From Bacillus andreraoultii (GTDB lineage: Bacteria; Bacillota; Bacilli; Bacillales; Caldibacillaceae), in contig NZ_LN868937.1 in assembly GCF_001244735.1 (NCBI RefSeq), positions 1,981,000 through 2,044,999 on the forward strand: DNA of 64,000 nt. Direction: 5' to 3'. Below, one piece after another: positions 60,138 through 64,000 of the stretch. Every line of letters begins with the position of its first letter. Positions within the stretch are counted from its first letter, which is position 1. Made by a program: the position numbers and the translations under genes. Under the pieces are notes generated by a model. The model was not told the origin of the DNA, did not search any database, and saw only the letters and a program-made list of their open reading frames with translations.

Positions 60138-60266
60138 CGTATATTCTTACAAACCGGTGAAAACAATGACAATATCTGAAAGACTAGGTCATTCAAGCGG
60201 ATCACTAAATTAATATAGTCATGTTACATCTAATATTCCAAAAGATCTATCGAAATTATACGGATG
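60138..60266 (+). pseudogene. C-terminal remnant of a tyrosine recombinase (integrase)
   Basis: The stretch reads FLQTGEN, then after a one-base shift ISERLGHSSGSLN, stop, YSHVTSNIPKDLSKLYG. It corresponds to the end of phage/ICE integrases (SERLGHSS…LDTYSHV) including the catalytic Tyr of TYSHV. Only about 40 codons remain, with a shift and a stop, so it is a relic. Confidence 0.7.
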
Positions 60267-60328
60267 CTATGAAGAATATCCCACCCGGATAGTGAATGTG
60301 GTCGTAAAATGGTCAAAATGGCATAAAG

Positions 60329-60366
60329 TAAGGGCTAAACCCTCTGTTTATATGGGTTTGCCCTTA
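60329..60366. terminator. Hairpin behind mutL
   Basis: TAAGGGC-T-AAACCC…GGGTTT-G-CCCTTA, strong stem directly behind the mutL stop codon. The T-run is weak, so terminator activity for mutL is likely but not certain. Confidence 0.65.
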
Positions 60367-60373
60367 TAGGAAA

Positions 60374-62365
60374 TTACATAACCCGCTTAAACATTTTCTC
60401 CATTTCATATGTTGAAAAATGAATGATGATTGGTCTTCCGTGTGGACATGTAAAAGGATCACTTGTCATTCTTAATGTATCTAGTAATTCCTGTATTTCA
60501 TCGTGGCGTAACCGATGATTCGCTTTGATTGATCCTTTACAGCTCATCATAATTGCCGTTTCTTCTCGCAACTTTTTCAAATCAACTTTCTTCATTTCTA
60601 AAACTTGCTCAATAATTTCTTGAATTGTTTGCTCCTCTTCACCGTGTGGAAACCATTGTGGGTGATTCCGTACAATAAAAGTATTTAATCCAAACGGTTC
60701 AAGAAATAGTCCAACTTTCTTCAATTCTTCTAAGTTTTCTTCTAATTTAATATACTCATCATTTGAAAATTGGAGAGTGAGTGGTATGAGTAATTCTTGT
60801 AAATTATTTGTCACTTCTCCGATTTTTTCTTTGAAATACTCATATTTAATTCGTTCCTGTGCTGCATGTTGATCAATAATGTATAAACCATTTTCATTTT
60901 CCGCAAAAATATACGTGCCATGCATTTGCCCAATCGGATACATTGGTGGAACGCGAGGTGACTTACTTTTTGAAATAGAATTCATTTGCGTTTCTTCGTC
61001 AAATACGGTCGTTTCTTCCAATTCATTATCAATTACGTCGGTATCATGACTAGTTTGAAGTGACAATTCTCCCTTTCGATTCTGTTCCTCATTGGTACAG
61101 TCCGTTGCTTTGTCTTGTTCATCTGGGAAAATTGGAATGGCTTTTTCATGAACATGATGGAAACTTGTGTTCGGATTATTATTTACTAATGAATCTAGTA
61201 AAAGACTCGCAACTTGTCTTTCATCTTGCGTCAGCGTAGAACGGGTTGATTGGTTACCTTTATTTATAAATCCTTGTTTCTCGATTCCCAATTTCTTTTG
61301 AGGAAGATGATCTAACGTCATCGTAATTTGTTCAGACTTCGGTTTTTCTAGTTTTGGAGATGCACCATCTGGAATAAGTGTTTCCTTTTTAAATGCTTGT
61401 TGTATTGAACGAGTGATGAGTTCCCCTAATTCTTTTTCCTTACTTAATCGAACTTCTAATTTCGCAGGATGTACATTGACGTCGACAAGCACTGGATCCA
61501 TTGTTATATTTAGAAAGACAATTGGAAACCGACCAATAGGAAGTAAAGTATGATATCCCGATATAACCGCATTTGCGATTGTATAGTTTTTTATAAATCT
61601 ACCGTTCACCATCGTGGAAATATAATTTCTCGAAGCTCGTGTTACTTCTGGTAAAGAAATATAACCATCAATCTTAAAGTCCAATGATTCTCCTTGTATC
61701 GGTATCATTTTTTTAACAATATTTATCCCATAAATGCTTGCCAACACTTGCCTAGAGTCACCATTTCCCGTTGTCTGTAGTAATATGCGGCCATTATGAA
61801 TAAGTTTCATCGCAACCTCTGGATGTGCTAATGCAAGCCGGTTCATTACATCCGTAATATTCCCTAACTCTGTATGGATTGTTTTTAAATATTTTAACCG
61901 AGCAGGTGTATTAAAAAACAAATCAGAGACAGTAAAATCAGTTCCTTTTCGACTTGGTGCAGGTTCGAGTATTACCTTTGTTCCACCTTCAATAACAAGA
62001 CGACTTCCTGGACCATTACCAGTGCTTGTAATAAGTTCCACTTTTGCGACAGAAGCAATACTTGGCAAGGCCTCACCACGGAAGCCAAGTGTCCGAATTC
62101 GAAATAAATCATTTTCATCTTTTATTTTACTTGTCGCATGTCGTTCAAATGCAAGGGGAACATCTTCAGGTTCAATACCTGCACCATTATCAATAACACG
62201 AATTTTTTGCAAACCTGCCTCTTCGATTTCTACATCTATCATCGTACTTTTCGCATCAATTGCATTTTCAACTAATTCTTTTACGACTGATGCCGGACGT
62301 TCGACTACTTCACCAGCTGCAATCTTATTAGACAGTATTTCATCTAATTGAATAATTTTACCCAT
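60374..62365 (-). CDS. mutL: DNA mismatch repair endonuclease MutL
   Basis: 663 residues. N-terminal GHKL ATPase: [40 protein letters not shown] and [12 protein letters not shown]-terminal endonuclease domain with [12 protein letters not shown] (the metal motif DQHA-x2-E-x4-E), [13 protein letters not shown] and CPHGRP. It is thus the nicking type of organisms without MutH. The linker (about 330-465) is variable and charged. It lies 45 bp behind mutS in the mutSL operon. The second ATG (MGKIIQL) is preferred over the one two codons earlier. Confidence 0.96.
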   Translation of the reverse strand: MGKIIQLDEILSNKIAAGEVVERPASVVKELVENAIDAKSTMIDVEIEEAGLQKIRVIDNGAGIEPEDVPLAFERHATSKIKDENDLFRIRTLGFRGEALPSIASVAKVELITSTGNGPGSRLVIEGGTKVILEPAPSRKGTDFTVSDLFFNTPARLKYLKTIHTELGNITDVMNRLALAHPEVAMKLIHNGRILLQTTGNGDSRQVLASIYGINIVKKMIPIQGESLDFKIDGYISLPEVTRASRNYISTMVNGRFIKNYTIANAVISGYHTLLPIGRFPIVFLNITMDPVLVDVNVHPAKLEVRLSKEKELGELITRSIQQAFKKETLIPDGASPKLEKPKSEQITMTLDHLPQKKLGIEKQGFINKGNQSTRSTLTQDERQVASLLLDSLVNNNPNTSFHHVHEKAIPIFPDEQDKATDCTNEEQNRKGELSLQTSHDTDVIDNELEETTVFDEETQMNSISKSKSPRVPPMYPIGQMHGTYIFAENENGLYIIDQHAAQERIKYEYFKEKIGEVTNNLQELLIPLTLQFSNDEYIKLEENLEELKKVGLFLEPFGLNTFIVRNHPQWFPHGEEEQTIQEIIEQVLEMKKVDLKKLREETAIMMSCKGSIKANHRLRHDEIQELLDTLRMTSDPFTCPHGRPIIIHFSTYEMEKMFKRVM

Positions 62366-62416
62366 ATTCATTCACCACCAAATCAAATGCGCCACGACGT
62401 ATTGCGCCGGGTTTTT

Positions 62417-64000
62417 TTATTTTTTGCTAAGTTTCTTTTTTAACCGATATAATGCATTCATTGTATCAATTGGTGTCATTTCTAATAAATTTAGCGAGTC
62501 TAATTCATCAAGTACCTTCTTTTCTTGATTTGTTAACTTTTCCTGTGCAGGTGGTGTTACTTCTTCATGATTAAAAAATGAAAGCTGCTCTATTTCATGA
62601 ATATTTTCTTGCTTTTCTTTTATTTCAGACGTATCTTCTTTTATTAACGTATTTGCTTGTGCCTCACTAGTTGTTTTTGAATCATTTTGATTTTCTAATG
62701 TCTCTAAAATTTCTTCTGCACGTTTAATTAAATCAGGTGGTAAGTCAGCGAGTTTCGCTACATGAATACCATAACTTTTATCAGCAGGACCTTCTTTAAT
62801 TTTATGAAGAAATACAACATGTCCATCTTTTTCCACTGCGCTAACGTGAACATTTCGTAATTTTGCTAGTGATTGATCTAAAACGGTCAGTTCATGATAA
62901 TGAGTAGAAAATAGTGTCTTTGCACCAATCTTATCATGAATATACTCAATCATCGCTTGAGCTAAGGCCATTCCATCATACGTAGAGGTTCCTCTTCCTA
63001 TCTCATCAAACAAGATTAAACTATTTTCCGTTGCCCCACTAATTGCATTTTTTGCTTCTAACATTTCAACCATAAAAGTACTTTGTCCACTGATTAAATC
63101 ATCTGCAGCACCAATCCGAGTAAAGATTTGATCAAAAATTGGTAATTCAGCCTCTTCGGCAGGAACAAAGCAACCAATTTGCGCTAGTATTGCCGTTAAT
63201 GCAATTTGACGCATATACGTACTTTTCCCTGACATATTTGGTCCTGTAATAAGGAGTACTTCTCGACTATTATCCATTTCACAATCATTCGGAACATACG
63301 CTTGAATGTTCATTACTTTTTCAACAACAGGATGTCTACCTTCTTTTATAAATAATTTTCGATCTTTCCGAAAGATTGGTTTTACGTACATTCTATCTTC
63401 ACTAACCGTTGCAAAACATTGTAAGCAATCCAATTCACTAACTTGTTTTGCCAATTCTTGTAATCTTGGAATATAGTTTTTCACCTGTTCCCGAATAGAA
63501 ACAAAAATTTCATATTCTAAGTCAACCATTTTCTCTTCAGCTTCTAGAATAACTGTCTCTTTTTCTTTTAATTCCGGTGTAATAAAACGCTCAGCATTTG
63601 TTAGCGTTTGTTTTCTTTCATAATTTCCATCTTCTGGTAGTAAGTGGAGATTCGCCTTTGTTACCTCAATATAGTAGCCAAAAACACGATTATACCCAAT
63701 TTTTAAAGACTTAATGCCAGTTTTTTCACGTTCATTTTTTTCTAACTCACTAATCCAAACTTTCCCATTCCGACTTGCATACCGATACGTATCTAACTGA
63801 TCGTCATAACCATCGCGAATAATATTTCCTTCTTTAATGGAAAGTGGTGGTTGATCAACAATGGCTTTTCCAATTAAATCAACAAGTTCAGTACATGGAT
63901 CTAATTTTTCTGCACGTTCTTGCATTTCTCCAGCAGGAATCGATTGTAAAACTGCAATAATATCAGGAATTTGCAGTAGTGTTGTTTTTAAACTTATTAA
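62417..64000 (-). CDS. mutS: DNA mismatch repair protein MutS, C-terminal part
   Basis: The last 527 residues of MutS; the 5' third lies beyond the right edge and the frame is open up to base 64000. Visible are part of the core/lever and clamp domains ([25 protein letters not shown]), the ATPase domain with Walker [28 protein letters not shown], Walker [19 protein letters not shown] and STHYHEL, and a C-terminal tail with QLSFF, the beta-clamp (DnaN) binding motif of Bacillus MutS. It recognises mismatches and recruits MutL. Truncated only by the window. Confidence 0.96.
   Translation of the reverse strand, partial: LISLKTTLLQIPDIIAVLQSIPAGEMQERAEKLDPCTELVDLIGKAIVDQPPLSIKEGNIIRDGYDDQLDTYRYASRNGKVWISELEKNEREKTGIKSLKIGYNRVFGYYIEVTKANLHLLPEDGNYERKQTLTNAERFITPELKEKETVILEAEEKMVDLEYEIFVSIREQVKNYIPRLQELAKQVSELDCLQCFATVSEDRMYVKPIFRKDRKLFIKEGRHPVVEKVMNIQAYVPNDCEMDNSREVLLITGPNMSGKSTYMRQIALTAILAQIGCFVPAEEAELPIFDQIFTRIGAADDLISGQSTFMVEMLEAKNAISGATENSLILFDEIGRGTSTYDGMALAQAMIEYIHDKIGAKTLFSTHYHELTVLDQSLAKLRNVHVSAVEKDGHVVFLHKIKEGPADKSYGIHVAKLADLPPDLIKRAEEILETLENQNDSKTTSEAQANTLIKEDTSEIKEKQENIHEIEQLSFFNHEEVTPPAQEKLTNQEKKVLDELDSLNLLEMTPIDTMNALYRLKKKLSKK

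Overview
The window is a 64 kb piece of a low-GC, spore-forming Bacillaceae chromosome. The evidence is the right-hand block, which keeps the Bacillus subtilis order yneK/yneI/ccdA … yneF/sirA … ynzC/yneB/yneA/lexA … glnA/glnR/ynbB/hflX/spoVK/hfq/miaA … mutL/mutS, together with sporulation genes (spoVK, sirA, a YjcZ-type peptide) and Gram-positive control elements (TPP and c-di-AMP riboswitches, LexA boxes, a GlnR box, cre sites). Both ends are cut inside genes: thiT on the left and mutS on the right. Many coding starts below were moved inward from the longest open frame to the first start codon with a good Shine-Dalgarno sequence.

Layout. 1-3.5 kb: thiT with its TPP riboswitch, a membrane-anchored HtrA protease behind CssR-like octamers, a YceI protein and a Nudix hydrolase. 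3.8-5.4 kb: an IS110-type element whose 5' non-coding region folds like a bridge RNA, followed by a perfect 52-bp palindrome. 5.5-13 kb: a second Nudix hydrolase, a two-gene lysine degradation module (lysine 6-dehydrogenase plus aldehyde dehydrogenase), an acyl-CoA dehydrogenase, a possible CcpA-controlled small RNA, YkuS, and two oxidoreductases. 13-32.5 kb: a large minus-strand island for acyl-CoA and ketone-body catabolism, with three AMP-forming acyl-CoA ligases, acetoacetyl-CoA synthetase, a GntP permease, hydroxyacyl-CoA dehydrogenase, enoyl-CoA hydratase, an orphan carboxyltransferase, and a TetR-controlled set (ACAD10/11-type dehydrogenase, SDR, APH-type kinase, ComB-like phosphatase).

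32.7-42 kb: a glutamate/aspartate-type symporter behind a c-di-AMP riboswitch, a His/Gly/Tyr-rich small protein, tag, a YkhA thioesterase, a YjcZ peptide, an MscS channel, an IS1182 element inserted just downstream of a signal peptidase gene, a two-P-loop ATPase, and type II pantothenate kinase. 42-58 kb: the conserved yne-lexA-gln-hfq-miaA backbone, with a BmrCD-like heterodimeric ABC exporter inserted and without tkt between ynzC and sirA. 58-60.3 kb: a decayed phage or integrative-element remnant between miaA and mutL (XRE repressor with an operator array, broken ImmA protease gene, a triple-repeat Ltp-type superinfection-exclusion protein, integrase tail). 60.4-64 kb: mutL and partial mutS.

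The metabolic genes work together: ligases activate acids to CoA esters, dehydrogenases and hydratases oxidise them, and AACS and the permease feed C4 ketone bodies in. cre sites near two of these units fit carbon catabolite control. Seven diverged copies of a roughly 110-170 bp intergenic repeat sit in spacers of this strain. No tRNA, rRNA or CRISPR array was seen.
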